Position numbers and translations under genes: made by a program
Notes under the pieces: model-generated
What the model was told of the DNA's origin: nothing
Databases searched by the model: none
Seen by the model: only the letters and a program-made list of their open reading frames with translations
Assembly (NCBI RefSeq): GCF_902706185.1
Contig: NZ_CACSJM010000006.1
Span: forward strand, 17,914-81,913
From: Roseomonas sp. 18066
Lineage (GTDB): Bacteria; Pseudomonadota; Alphaproteobacteria; Acetobacterales; Acetobacteraceae
DNA: 64,000 bases
Reading direction: 5' to 3'
In this document: in pieces, positions 1-8,066 of the stretch
Numbering within the stretch: position 1 is the stretch's first letter
Layout of the letters: each line of letters begins with the position of its first letter

Positions 1-4
1 GAAA

Positions 5-30
5 GGGGCCGGTCCTTGCGGCCCGGCCCC
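5..30 (-). terminator. Hairpin terminator downstream of speE
   Basis: Perfect 8-bp stem (GGGGCCGG at 5-12 with CCGGCCCC at 23-30), just past the speE stop codon on the minus strand. Only a short T-rich stretch (CCCCTTTC) follows in that direction, so it is a moderate intrinsic terminator. Confidence 0.6.
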
Positions 31-55
31 TCGTCGCGGCAGCGGTGACGAAGGC

Positions 56-925
56 TCAGGCCTTCGGCAGATGCTTGCTGATATAGGGCGGCAGGTTGAA
101 GGCGCCGGCGTGGATCTCCGGCGTCCAATACTCGGTGGTGCCGAGGATGCCGGCCGCTTCGGCGCGGGCGCGGATGGTGGCGATGTCCACCTGGCGCTGC
201 GACGCGTCCTTGCTCGACCAGCCCAGCGTCATGAAGCCGCCGACATAGGTGGGCACCGCGGCGACATAGGCGTAAATGTCGGCGAAGACCTTGCCGCGAC
301 GCAGCGAGGTCTCGGCGAGCTCCTCGGCCTGCATCGCCGGCACGCCGCACTGGTTGACGATCAGGCCGCGGTCGGACAGCAGCCGCGCCGCATTGGCGTA
401 GAACTCGTCGGTGAACAGCACCTCGCCGACGCCGATCGGGTCGGTGGAATCGACGATGACGACGTCGAAGCTGCCGGCCTCGGCCTTGCGAACGTAGTCG
501 ATGCCGTCGCCGACGATGACCTCGGCGCGCGGGTCGTTCCAGGCGTCGCCGGCGATGTCGGGCATGTGCTCCTTGCACAGGCGGATGACCTCGCCGTCGA
601 TCTCGACCATCACGGCCTTCTCGACGTTGCGGTGCTGCAGCACGCGCTTCAGCACGCCGCCGTCGCCGGCGCCGATGATCAGCACGCGCTTGGCGTCGCC
701 ATGCGCCAGCAGCGGCACATGCGTCAGCATCTCCTGGTAGACGAACTCGTCCTTCTCGGTGATCTGCGTGACGCCGTCGAGCAGCATGACGCGGCCATGG
801 CTGTAGCTCTCGAACAGCATGATGTCCTGGAACTCGCTCTGCACCCGCGCGAGCTCGCGCTTGACCAGGAAGCGCTGGCCCCAGTCGGGGTAGAGGGTCT
901 CGTTCACCCAGGAATCGGTCGGCAT
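56..925 (-). CDS. speE: Spermidine synthase (polyamine aminopropyltransferase)
   Basis: 289 residues, the usual bacterial SpeE length. It transfers the aminopropyl group from decarboxylated S-adenosylmethionine to putrescine in the cytoplasm. The N-terminal beta region (WVNETLYPDWGQRF) precedes a Rossmann methyltransferase-like fold with the nucleotide loop IIGAGDGGVLKRVL and the family segment DVVIVDSTDPIG, which contains the catalytic Asp. The ATG at 925 has a GAGGA Shine-Dalgarno about 7 nt upstream. Directly upstream on the same strand is speD, which supplies the decarboxylated SAM co-substrate; a strong hairpin (960-983) lies between them, so expression may be only partly coupled. Confidence 0.96.
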   Translation of the reverse strand: MPTDSWVNETLYPDWGQRFLVKRELARVQSEFQDIMLFESYSHGRVMLLDGVTQITEKDEFVYQEMLTHVPLLAHGDAKRVLIIGAGDGGVLKRVLQHRNVEKAVMVEIDGEVIRLCKEHMPDIAGDAWNDPRAEVIVGDGIDYVRKAEAGSFDVVIVDSTDPIGVGEVLFTDEFYANAARLLSDRGLIVNQCGVPAMQAEELAETSLRRGKVFADIYAYVAAVPTYVGGFMTLGWSSKDASQRQVDIATIRARAEAAGILGTTEYWTPEIHAGAFNLPPYISKHLPKA

Positions 926-959
926 GGCAAAATCCTCGGAAGGGGAAACATGCGAAAGA

Positions 960-983
960 GGGCGGGACCCTAAGGTCCCGCCC
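960..983 (-). terminator. Strong hairpin between speD and speE
   Basis: Perfect 10-bp inverted repeat GGGCGGGACC/GGTCCCGCCC with a 4-nt loop, followed on the minus strand by TCTTTCG. It lies between the speD stop (1016) and the speE start (925), so it either terminates speD or attenuates read-through into speE. Confidence 0.65.
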
Positions 984-1015
984 CCTGTCGCGTCACGTGA
1001 CAGATAGGCGGCGTG

Positions 1016-1468
1016 TCAGCCGATCAGGCCGCGCTTGTGCTCGGCGAGCTGCACGCGCTCGGGCTGGAAGCCCTTCTTCAGCACCGGCAGCGCCAGATAC
1101 GGGTTGCAGTCGCCGCAGACGAAGATGTCCAGCGCCGCATAGGCCCGCTCCGGCCAGGTGTGGATCGAGACATGGCTCTCGGCCAGCACCAGCACGCCCG
1201 AGACACCGTCCGGCGCGAAGTGGTGGAAGTGGCCGTGCAGGATGGTCGCGCCGGTCTCGATCGCCGCCTCGCGGAGGACGGCATCGATATGGGCGGGATC
1301 ATCGAGCTTCGTGGCCCCCCACAGATCAATGATCAGATGCGTGCCGGCGAAGCGCACACCATCGCGCACGACGAAGTGGTCCTTCGCCTCGGCGCGGATA
1401 TCGACAGACTGGGCTTCGCTCGGGCTGTTATCCGAAACCATCCCCAGCGGAGAAACGAGAGCGTCCAT
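1016..1468 (-). CDS. speD: S-adenosylmethionine decarboxylase proenzyme (SpeD)
   Basis: About 150 residues from the ATG at 1468, which has AAGGAG about 10 nt upstream. The open frame continues upstream to 1624 without family similarity, and an internal ATG at residue 10 is an alternative start. The small bacterial/archaeal class self-cleaves at the Glu-Ser bond in LAESHVSIHTWPE (about residues 97-98) to create the pyruvoyl cofactor; that motif and the following FVCGDCNPYLA segment (active-site Cys) are intact. It makes decarboxylated SAM for SpeE, encoded immediately downstream. The N-terminus is longer by about 30 residues than minimal SpeD proteins. Confidence 0.93.
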   Translation of the reverse strand: MDALVSPLGMVSDNSPSEAQSVDIRAEAKDHFVVRDGVRFAGTHLIIDLWGATKLDDPAHIDAVLREAAIETGATILHGHFHHFAPDGVSGVLVLAESHVSIHTWPERAYAALDIFVCGDCNPYLALPVLKKGFQPERVQLAEHKRGLIG

Positions 1469-1776
1469 GAGCTGCGGGCTCCTTCCCACCAGAAGATGAC
1501 CAGGGTGGTCGTTTCCGACCAGGTCAACGGCGCCGCATATGGGGCATGGGGGTCCTTCCCCGCAAGAAAATTCGGGACCTTGAGGCCGAAAAAAACGCGG
1601 GTCGTTCCTGCGTTTGGCGCGCATCTCGTCTCGCCAGCCCCTGGGGGTCTCGGGAAATACCCCCCGTGACCCTATAGGGGGGGCCGGAAAAACTCCCGTC
1701 TCCGCTCGCCATCAGAACTTCATGCACGAGACCCCTTGTCGGCGGCAGAAAGGCTGCTATACCCCGCCGCCTAGCT
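1469..1776. other. Intergenic region between speD and tRNA-Ser
   Basis: No gene recognised. It must hold the speD promoter (minus) and the tRNA-Ser promoter (plus). Visible landmarks are a 10-bp palindrome CCCTATAGGG at 1670-1679 and, on the minus strand, a GCGTTTTTTT run preceded by a short weak AAACGC/GCGTTT stem. I could not match a known riboswitch or leader. Confidence 0.4.
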
Positions 1777-1867
1777 GGATCGGTGGCCGAGCGGTCGAAG
1801 GCGCACGCCTGGAAAGTGTGTATACCTCAAAAGGGTATCGTGGGTTCGAATCCCACCCGATCCGCCA
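1777..1867 (+). tRNA. tRNA-Ser (anticodon GGA), integration target of the island
   Basis: 91 nt with encoded CCA. Acceptor stem GGATCGG (1777-1783) pairs with CCGATCC (1857-1863), with discriminator G. The anticodon loop CTGGAAA gives GGA. A long class II variable arm and the T-arm GGGTTCGAATCCC are present. The 3' 14 nt are also the left attachment core of the island that follows, so integration preserved the complete tRNA. Confidence 0.96.
1854..1867 (+). repeat. attL core: 14-bp direct repeat within tRNA-Ser 3' end
   Basis: CACCCGATCCGCCA (T-stem 3' side through CCA) is repeated exactly, in the same orientation, at 41357-41370. Tyrosine recombinases of the P4/DUF4102 type commonly use tRNA 3' ends. 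The second copy lies about 190 bp upstream of an integrase start. Confidence 0.85.
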
Positions 1868-1911
1868 GATACTCTCGTAAAATCAGATACTTAGCGATCG
1901 TGTGGGCGACT

Positions 1912-1931
1912 GTTCCCACAGCGGTTCCCAC
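1912..1931 (+). repeat. Left paired GTTCCCAC boxes (putative integrase arm sites)
   Basis: Two copies of GTTCCCAC at 1912-1919 and 1924-1931, start-to-start spacing 12 bp, 45 bp inside the attL core. An equally spaced pair occurs at the right end (41206-41225). The arrangement fits arm-type binding sites of the tyrosine recombinase; that role is inferred. Confidence 0.6.
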
Positions 1932-2160
1932 TTTCGTGGATTGCTGGGGATTTGCCTGCCATCGGTATGCTGATCGGTTCCCTATCGCAGCCGGTAATGC
2001 AGGAGGCGAGCGCCGCCGAATTTTTGCGTCGCCCCCTCAACAGCGGGCCTTCCCACCAATGCGGGCGCTGAGCAGCCCTAAAGAGCAAGCACGGCCCCGC
2101 CGCACTCCCACCCCAGAAGCAATTCACCAGGCGGCTTACCGCAAGGCCGGGGCTGAGAGG

Positions 2161-2205
2161 CATAGGGGTCATAGGGGCCATAGGGGCCATAGGGGCCATA
2201 GGGGC
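2161..2205 (+). repeat. Five tandem 9-bp repeats (CATAGGGGY)
   Basis: CATAGGGGT followed by four CATAGGGGC units, perfectly tandem, between the tRNA and the 3' end of the primase gene. Two inverted, slightly degenerate copies lie at 39853-39870 beside the integrase stop. Iteron-like spacing next to a replication gene suggests an initiator/primase binding site or replication origin of the excised element. The remainder of 1868-2232 shows no gene. Confidence 0.75.
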
Positions 2206-2232
2206 TGCCCCGCATTGATCATTCGACGCGCC

Positions 2233-4500
2233 TCACGACTTGGTCTGATCGTCGAACCGCATCTGATATCGAAATGTCGCCCATGTGCCCATCTTGGGTA
2301 GGCGCAACAGATGGTATCCTTCGATGCGTGTTCCGGCCCATCCATTTAGCATGCTGGAAGCGCGCTGGCGCGATAAGGGGCCTGGAGAAAAGGCCTCGAA
2401 AATGCTGGCATCAAGCTCCCTGGCGGTGACCGGCTCGTCTCGATGGATCGCCCACCAGGCTTCGAAGGCTTCGATCATCGCTTGCCGGCGCGGATCAAGC
2501 GCTTTGATTTCCGCCACCCTCAGAGCAGGATCCTGGCAGCCGAGGGCAAGGAGAGGATCTCGGCACCATCGCCCCCACTGGCCGAAGCTGCCGAGGTATC
2601 GCCCTTTTGGAAGCTCCTCGCCGAGACGGCGCCCCCAACGCCATATGGTCAGCGCTGCCGACAGCAAGTCGGCTCGCTTTGCTTTCGTCTCCTCGATCAG
2701 ATCGCTCGTGAACGGACGAGCCTCGGGATTCTCGACCCCGGCATCGAGGCGGGTGATGAGCATACGTCGCGCAAGATCTTCGCTTGGCGCCAGTCCGTTG
2801 CCATTGATGATGATGAGAGCCGACGAGTTCACCCTGATGGTCTTGCTGTGACCAAGAGGTCGGATTGCCGCCGGATTTTCGGCCACGACCGACGCCAGGA
2901 AATCGGACTTGAGCGACATGCCGTTGAGGTTGTCCAGAAGGACCGCCGGCCGGGCGTCGAGAAGCATGGAGCCGAGACGTTTCTCGAATTCCTCCGCGGA
3001 AGGTCCCATGGTCATCGCCGCAGGCTGCTCGCCAAAGGCGATGCCACAGATCGTTCGCGCCAGGAGCCCCTTGCCTGTACCTGCTCCGGACATCTCTGGC
3101 GCTGTAAAGAGCAGGGCCGGCGCCAGCGGCAAAGAAGGCCGGCAGACCGCCGTCAGCAATCCGCACAGAAGAGCGCTTTCATCGGCGCCCGGCGGCTGGT
3201 CGATATCGACGACCGAAGGCGATGACTCTGTCGCGAGAGTGCGCGGGGAATCGGCGAACGGAAAACTCTTGAAGTGATTCCTCAGACGATAGAGCGCCTG
3301 CGCGGCTTCGTCTCGCGACGGTCGCTCCGGGACGGCGATGTCCGCAACATCGACGCACCAGAGAAGCGTCGCAGGATCATAGCCGGTGACAGCGCGTATT
3401 GCGCCGCTGTCGTGGAGAGCCGGCGCAAAGCTGATGCCACGAAGAGGGCGCAACCCGGCGCCCTCGCCTTTGGCTAGCTCCAGATAGAGTTTCGCAACCT
3501 TGTCCGGCATCGTTATGAACTTCTGGAAAACCTTCCCAAACATTTTGACCAGCTCATAGGGTCGAAGCATGTCATGGACAAAGAGGAGCACTCTCTCGAC
3601 ATTCAGCGGAGCCAAAGTAGTTGCCCCGGTGGTCGGATCACAGACGAGGTAGACAGGACCGGCGCGGTCGAACAGATTTGGCACTGCCGAAAGATGCCGG
3701 GCGAGATCTGCAGCGACCACCGGAAGCTCCGCGCGGTCGACGTGAAACGCAATCCTGTCCTGAGCAGCGTCGGCTGTTCCCACATCGGGGGTGTCGTCCA
3801 CACGGCTTGCCTCCATGTGCCACGACGCAGAGATCAGCATTCGGCGTAGCGCCGACTGATCGATGCCAACGGGCTGCGGCCTATCCTCCACGCCGAAGTC
3901 GGCAAGATCCCAGCCAGGTGGCCAGTCGTCCGGGACATCGACGATCTGGATGGATGCCGCACCGGCTTTCGCGGCTTCCTTTGCCACAGCCGCCGCGGCC
4001 TTCCGCCCCGGCGCATCGGCATCGGGCCAGATCACGACCGAGCGGCCACGCAGCGCCGACCAGTCTGCTCTGCCGACGGATTGCGCACCGCCCGGCCAAG
4101 ATATTGCGACCAGCTCGGGGAAGATTTCGGCTGCTCGGTCGGCGGCCTTCTCGCCCTCGACGACAATCACAGGTGCATCTTCACGGGCTGCGAGCCGATC
4201 CAGACCGTAGATCGGGCGTGGCCCTTCCGGCCCTTTCCAGTGCCAACCCTGGCCATCGCAGGTGAAAGGAAGGACTTCCTTCCGGCCATTTGGAGGATCG
4301 AAGCGGCAGACAGCGAAGATCACCCGGGCATCAGCATCGCGATAGCGCCAGATCGCAGTGGGGATGCCATGGCGGGAGTGCCGGATAACGCTCGGCAGGG
4401 GGAGCGCTGCAGCCGTGGGCCCAGTGGGGGCCTCAGCTCTGCCGCACGCCGCCAGCGGCTCCAGAGGCGCGAAAGCATCAACGGCCCTGTTACCGTGCAT
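2233..4500 (-). CDS. Element primase/helicase with TOPRIM domain
   Basis: 755 residues. A TOPRIM-like module has VVEGEKAADR (Glu at about 115) and VVIWPDADAPG (Asp at about 160 and 162). A C-terminal ATPase has a P-loop SGAGTGKG (about 471-478) and AVLLDNLNG as the Walker B region (about 519-527). This is the layout of primase-helicase proteins of phage satellites and integrative elements, which prime and unwind the excised DNA. The start overlaps the end of the upstream zinc-ribbon gene by 11 bp, implying co-translation. Tandem 9-bp repeats lie just beyond its stop. Specificity of the helicase part is not certain. Confidence 0.8.
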   Translation of the reverse strand: MHGNRAVDAFAPLEPLAACGRAEAPTGPTAAALPLPSVIRHSRHGIPTAIWRYRDADARVIFAVCRFDPPNGRKEVLPFTCDGQGWHWKGPEGPRPIYGLDRLAAREDAPVIVVEGEKAADRAAEIFPELVAISWPGGAQSVGRADWSALRGRSVVIWPDADAPGRKAAAAVAKEAAKAGAASIQIVDVPDDWPPGWDLADFGVEDRPQPVGIDQSALRRMLISASWHMEASRVDDTPDVGTADAAQDRIAFHVDRAELPVVAADLARHLSAVPNLFDRAGPVYLVCDPTTGATTLAPLNVERVLLFVHDMLRPYELVKMFGKVFQKFITMPDKVAKLYLELAKGEGAGLRPLRGISFAPALHDSGAIRAVTGYDPATLLWCVDVADIAVPERPSRDEAAQALYRLRNHFKSFPFADSPRTLATESSPSVVDIDQPPGADESALLCGLLTAVCRPSLPLAPALLFTAPEMSGAGTGKGLLARTICGIAFGEQPAAMTMGPSAEEFEKRLGSMLLDARPAVLLDNLNGMSLKSDFLASVVAENPAAIRPLGHSKTIRVNSSALIIINGNGLAPSEDLARRMLITRLDAGVENPEARPFTSDLIEETKAKRADLLSAALTIWRWGRRLGEELPKGRYLGSFGQWGRWCRDPLLALGCQDPALRVAEIKALDPRRQAMIEAFEAWWAIHRDEPVTARELDASIFEAFSPGPLSRQRASSMLNGWAGTRIEGYHLLRLPKMGTWATFRYQMRFDDQTKS

Positions 4501-5065
4501 GGCCGGCGTCCGTCATGCCGAGCATCCGGGCCAGCTGCCGCGCGCCCTCCGATTGCGATACGCCTGCTACTGCAGCGGCCAGGCTGACGGGATCACCGCC
4601 GCTTTCTCCGGTGGCGAAGTCGCACCAGACGCCCATCCGGCTGCCACGCAACCGCACCTTCAGGCTGTAACCAGCTTCCCCTCGCAAGCTGCCGACGATC
4701 CATTCGTTGCCGTGTGCCCGGCCACCTGGAAGCAGCCGGCCCAGGACGTCCTGCCAGCGAGCCAAGGCCGCTTGGTTGATCGCCGCAAAATCAACTTGGG
4801 CTCGGCGCATTGCGGCCGGACGTCGACCGATGTTGTTGGGCATGGGCTCGGATGCCTGGGCCGCAGAGGGCTTGCTACCGCTCTCAGGCTGGCGGCCGCA
4901 GTCATTGGAAACGGCATCAGGGCTATCGGAGGTGTCGATATCTGATGTGTCGTCAAGGTCGGGATGGATGCCGCAGCTGTAGCAACCGATGGCTCTATTT
5001 TTGGCAATATAGGCGGTATCGAACGATCTGCAGCTTTCGCAGATCAAGTCATTCGGCTCGATCAT
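4490..5065 (-). CDS. Zinc-ribbon protein, primase-associated
   Basis: 191 residues from the ATG at 5065, which has a purine-rich AAGGGGAAG upstream; a GTG/ATG further up is possible. Near the N-terminus two Cys pairs (CESC, then CYSC about 17 residues on) form a four-Cys zinc ribbon. After a low-complexity Ser/Asp-rich linker, the C-terminal 100 residues (WCDFATGESGGDPVSLAA) resemble the CHC2-type primase N-terminal region found in element primases. It probably supplies DNA recognition for the TOPRIM/helicase gene it overlaps; together the two look like a split primase. Confidence 0.65.
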   Translation of the reverse strand: MIEPNDLICESCRSFDTAYIAKNRAIGCYSCGIHPDLDDTSDIDTSDSPDAVSNDCGRQPESGSKPSAAQASEPMPNNIGRRPAAMRRAQVDFAAINQAALARWQDVLGRLLPGGRAHGNEWIVGSLRGEAGYSLKVRLRGSRMGVWCDFATGESGGDPVSLAAAVAGVSQSEGARQLARMLGMTDAGHAR

Positions 5066-5188
5066 GAGGCTTCCCCTTGGGAGGCCAGACACGAGGCATG
5101 ACAACGATGGAGCGCTAAGCTATAATTTATGCTTGGAGAAACTGCTCAGCGTCGACAGCCGTCGGGTGCCAGAGTGCCCGGCGGCATT

Positions 5189-5485
5189 TCAAATAGAGTT
5201 TTTTTTCAGGCGATCTCGCCTATCGTGCCCACGGCATGACGGCGACGTTCGCGGCACGGCGTCGACCGTCGCTTGCAGCTCCGACAAGCGCCACCGAGGG
5301 CAGCGCGGGGTCACGTAGTATGGCGGCGGCAAAAGGCCAATTTTGACATCCCGCCAGAAGGTCGAAAGGGCACGCCCCGTTTCGACCGCAGCAGCTGCTG
5401 CTGCCAGCAGAGGATCAGCCGCGACGTGCGGCTGAGCAGTCTTGCGGAGCCCCCCCGCCGGGGGCTGCTTCGATCCAATGTCCAC
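5189..5485 (-). CDS. AlpA-family transcriptional regulator / excisionase-like
   Basis: 98 residues starting at GTG 5485, with GGAGA about 9 nt upstream. The segment STFWRDVKIGLLPPPYYV followed by SPRWRLSEL is characteristic of AlpA-type winged helix-turn-helix proteins of phages and satellites, which activate or repress element genes and often act as recombination directionality factors. It is upstream of the zinc-ribbon/primase pair on the same strand, the usual place for the satellite master regulator. Assignment is from the motif pattern only. Confidence 0.7.
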   Translation of the reverse strand: MDIGSKQPPAGGLRKTAQPHVAADPLLAAAAAAVETGRALSTFWRDVKIGLLPPPYYVTPRCPRWRLSELQATVDAVPRTSPSCRGHDRRDRLKKNSI

Positions 5486-5521
5486 GGAAAACCATCTCCG
5501 TTCAGGTGATGGTGTAGCTAT

Positions 5522-6457
5522 CTATGGCAATGCATCGTCGTAGGGGACGCGGAACAATGGAGGAATTTTGGCCGTTTTTGCCTCCCATTTCTCCCCCTCC
5601 TCCGCCGAGAAAAAGAAACCGGTCACCGCTTCTGGCGCTTGGAATTGAGCGAACCTGTCGACCGACCGTGGGCCAAGATCAAGTGCCCCCAATTTACGCT
5701 TCGCCAGCAGCGCCCGAGCGGTATCGCGGACCTGATCTTGATTGGGCGGAACAAATTTATGCACGGGCCCTGCCATATAAACTCTTATATCGCCATTATT
5801 AAGGTCGACATAATCTGTTGTTATAAATTTCAGCGAAGAAAACTCGACTTTTATTAACTCCCTCATAATTCTAAATAAAATCCCTCCTCTGGTGGTCTTT
5901 AGCGTCTTCCCAGAAATATGTTGGTACAAAATCATTATGTCGGAGATTGCTCTCCGCAATGCCACATTGCCGGTCCGACCTAATTCAAGCTTCTTCTCCA
6001 GCTCCTCTCGATTTTTGCTAGAAGCAAGAACGGCCTGCTCAACTTTCTCAAGATACTTACGATGCGACTTCACAAAAGCTTGGTACTTGCGCTGCCGTGC
6101 CCACCATAGCTTTGCTATCTCTCGATCTTCCGGTGGCGGTACAGCAGTTTTTTTCCGCTGAGGGAGATGCGATATTAAGTAATTATATCTTATCCAGGAA
6201 ATTTCTCTGGAGAATAAATCGGTATCTTCTTTGGTGGATTTAATTAATTCTGGACCCGTTTGGGCGGCGTTGAAAATTTCTGAAAGGTACTTCGTTAGAC
6301 CACCTGGCATGCAACAAGACTCCGATATTGGGAGTGCTATGTCGCCAGGATTTGCACGAAACTCAGAGGCGTCGATTATTTTGGATTGAGTGTCACTTTT
6401 CCTTAGAACCCAAGGCTCCTCAAAAAAATCTCTATTGACATATACCATCCTTGCCAT
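5522..6457 (-). CDS. Hypothetical protein, AT-richer than the rest of the window
   Basis: 311 residues, function not recognised. It is visibly AT-richer and uses codons (AAA, ATT, TTA) rare elsewhere here, a sign of recent transfer. The middle (about residues 115-160) is highly charged and rich in Lys/Glu/Arg, compatible with a coiled coil (EELEKKLELGRTG). No signal peptide or clear membrane segment is seen. It starts at the ATG at 6457 or at the next ATG (MVYVNRDF) three codons on. Lying between AlpA and the terminase-like gene, it may be satellite interference or host-defence cargo; that is speculation. Confidence 0.6.
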   Translation of the reverse strand: MARMVYVNRDFFEEPWVLRKSDTQSKIIDASEFRANPGDIALPISESCCMPGGLTKYLSEIFNAAQTGPELIKSTKEDTDLFSREISWIRYNYLISHLPQRKKTAVPPPEDREIAKLWWARQRKYQAFVKSHRKYLEKVEQAVLASSKNREELEKKLELGRTGNVALRRAISDIMILYQHISGKTLKTTRGGILFRIMRELIKVEFSSLKFITTDYVDLNNGDIRVYMAGPVHKFVPPNQDQVRDTARALLAKRKLGALDLGPRSVDRFAQFQAPEAVTGFFFSAEEGEKWEAKTAKIPPLFRVPYDDALP

Positions 6458-6536
6458 CCCAATTAAAAATAAAACTGAAATTCAGAAATAGATTTATATC
6501 CGAGAAGAAGAAAAGTATTTACCCTGCGCCCCTTAA

Positions 6537-7037
6537 TTAATCGACGTCATCTCGGACGGGCATGAGCGCACGCCCCTGTATTTGCTGCACCAGCAGCGCC
6601 AGCGGGTTGGCTTCGACCGCATTCGCCGGCTCCGCCAGCGTGCCATAAACCTTCGGCGCCAGCTTCGCCGCTCGCCATTGACGCGCCCAGATGCGCAGCT
6701 TCACGACCTGCCAATTGTCCGGTGTGGCGCCATCGGCAAGATCGATCGTGTCGTCGATCATGGCGTGCTGCTGCGCCTCCCTCGCGCGCGCGATAGTCGT
6801 CCGGAATGCGTCGTCTGCAGCCATGCGCGCATAAACCGCCGTTTTACTTGGGCAGTCATTGCGAGCGCAGGCTTGGCCCATGCTCATGCCGCTGATGATG
6901 AGGTCACAGAGCCGGGCGACCGCCTCCGCATCGTCCGGCGATGGTTTCAGCGGCGGCCGCCCAGGACTATGCCGCTTGGCGGACTTCGACGGCAGCGGGC
7001 CGTGTGCCGTCTTGGGCATCTGTCGTGTCTGCGCCAT
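6537..7037 (-). CDS. Terminase small subunit-like protein
   Basis: 166 residues from the ATG at 7037, with AAGGGG about 8 nt upstream. The frame stays open to 7565 but that part has no recognisable content. The protein has a HTH-like region (GMSMGQACARNDCPSKTAVYARMAADDAF), a helical acidic segment and KLRIWARQWRAAKLAPKVYG, a combination typical of small phage proteins that recognise DNA for packaging. A lone small terminase next to AlpA and primase is characteristic of phage-inducible satellites that redirect a helper phage. No large terminase subunit or capsid gene is present. Confidence 0.65.
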   Translation of the reverse strand: MAQTRQMPKTAHGPLPSKSAKRHSPGRPPLKPSPDDAEAVARLCDLIISGMSMGQACARNDCPSKTAVYARMAADDAFRTTIARAREAQQHAMIDDTIDLADGATPDNWQVVKLRIWARQWRAAKLAPKVYGTLAEPANAVEANPLALLVQQIQGRALMPVRDDVD

Positions 7038-7608
7038 TATCAGCCCCTTCGCCATCTCTCGAAAGCAGGGACCGCACCTCCTGCGCGGCCGGTCGCCAAT
7101 GTCTAACACGGCACCCCGCCGAGCATCTACCAAAGCACCACAAAGGGCGGCACCTCGTCTTCTCCGCGGCATGGTGTGTTCTGTGAAATCGCGCGCTCTT
7201 TCCTCAACGACGATGGAACACGGGGACAGCTCCACTATGTTGGGTTCATCCTGGTTCCCGGCCTGGCATCTGGCAGGGATCGAGGGGAACACGCCGCAGG
7301 ATCTTGGCCATAAGCTGCACCTCGGCTCAGTGCGCTTAGCTGGACTGGTCATCAATCGCTTTGCGATCGTCGCATAGCAGTCGATGGGCGCGAAAAACCT
7401 GCAAGCGAGATCCTCGCCCTCCAACAGGTATGACATGAGCCCTCCGAAGACTTGGCATTCAGAAGCCTGTCTTCTGACGGCTATTAGAAATTCCCAGCTT
7501 AACAGTCGCTGTGCTGCCGCCCCAAGATAACCCGCTGTACGCGATGTCACAGCGACAGCTGTCATCCTTCAGCTTGTCCTTTGACAGGCTGCATTGAGGG
7601 GGGCGCTC
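7038..7608. other. Unassigned region at the core/cargo junction
   Basis: No gene I can support. Long frames are open on both strands through about 7100-7560 without recognisable domains, which is common at this GC content; a decayed insertion sequence is possible. The last 100 bp should hold the promoter of the molybdenum hydroxylase operon and include a TGTCACAGCGACAGCTGTCA imperfect palindrome at about 7544-7563. Confidence 0.35.
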
Positions 7609-8055
7609 ATGGAAATCACCGTCAACGGCGCTGTCCGCATCGTCGATGCCGAGCCGGACACCCCGCTCCTGTGGGTGCTTCGGGACAATCTCGGCCTGAC
7701 AGGCACGAAGTACGGCTGCGGCCTCGCGCAATGCGGCGCCTGCACGGTGCTGGTGCAGGGATTGCCGGTTCGGTCCTGCGTCACGCCTGTCGAGAGCGTG
7801 GCGGGCCTGCCGGTCACCACCATCGAGACGGTGGAGCAAGATGACGTCGGCCGACGGATCGTCGAGGCCTGGGTCGCGCATCAGGTGCCGCAATGCGGCT
7901 ACTGCCAGTCCGGGCAGGTCATGGCGGCGACGGCGCTGCTGAAGCAGGTGGCCGCCCCGAGCGACAGCGACATTGCCGCCGCGATGACCAATCTCTGTCG
8001 CTGCGGCACCTACAATGCCATCGCCGCCGCCATCCGCAACGTGGCACAGGGGTGA
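7609..8055 (+). CDS. [2Fe-2S] subunit of molybdenum hydroxylase (AldF/IorA type)
   Basis: 148 residues from the ATG at 7609, preceded by GAGGGGGG; an in-frame TTG lies 15 nt earlier. The plant-type ferredoxin cluster ligands GCGLAQCGACTV and the second cluster CGYCQSGQVM with LCRCGTYNAI are complete, as in isoquinoline 1-oxidoreductase alpha and acetic-acid-bacterial aldehyde dehydrogenase small subunits. It passes electrons from the molybdenum subunit encoded 11 bp downstream to the cytochrome encoded third. It has no signal peptide and probably travels to the periplasm with the Tat-exported large subunit. Confidence 0.92.
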   Translation: MEITVNGAVRIVDAEPDTPLLWVLRDNLGLTGTKYGCGLAQCGACTVLVQGLPVRSCVTPVESVAGLPVTTIETVEQDDVGRRIVEAWVAHQVPQCGYCQSGQVMAATALLKQVAAPSDSDIAAAMTNLCRCGTYNAIAAAIRNVAQG

Positions 8056-8066
8056 GGGCGCGGATC

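Noticed and set aside
1670..1679. CCCTATAGGG palindrome as operator or part of the CATAGGGG repeats
   Set aside because: Single isolated copy outside the island, not matching the 9-bp unit; no regulator linked to it.
2161..2205. CRISPR array
   Set aside because: Units are only 9 bp, directly tandem with no spacers, and no cas genes are present.
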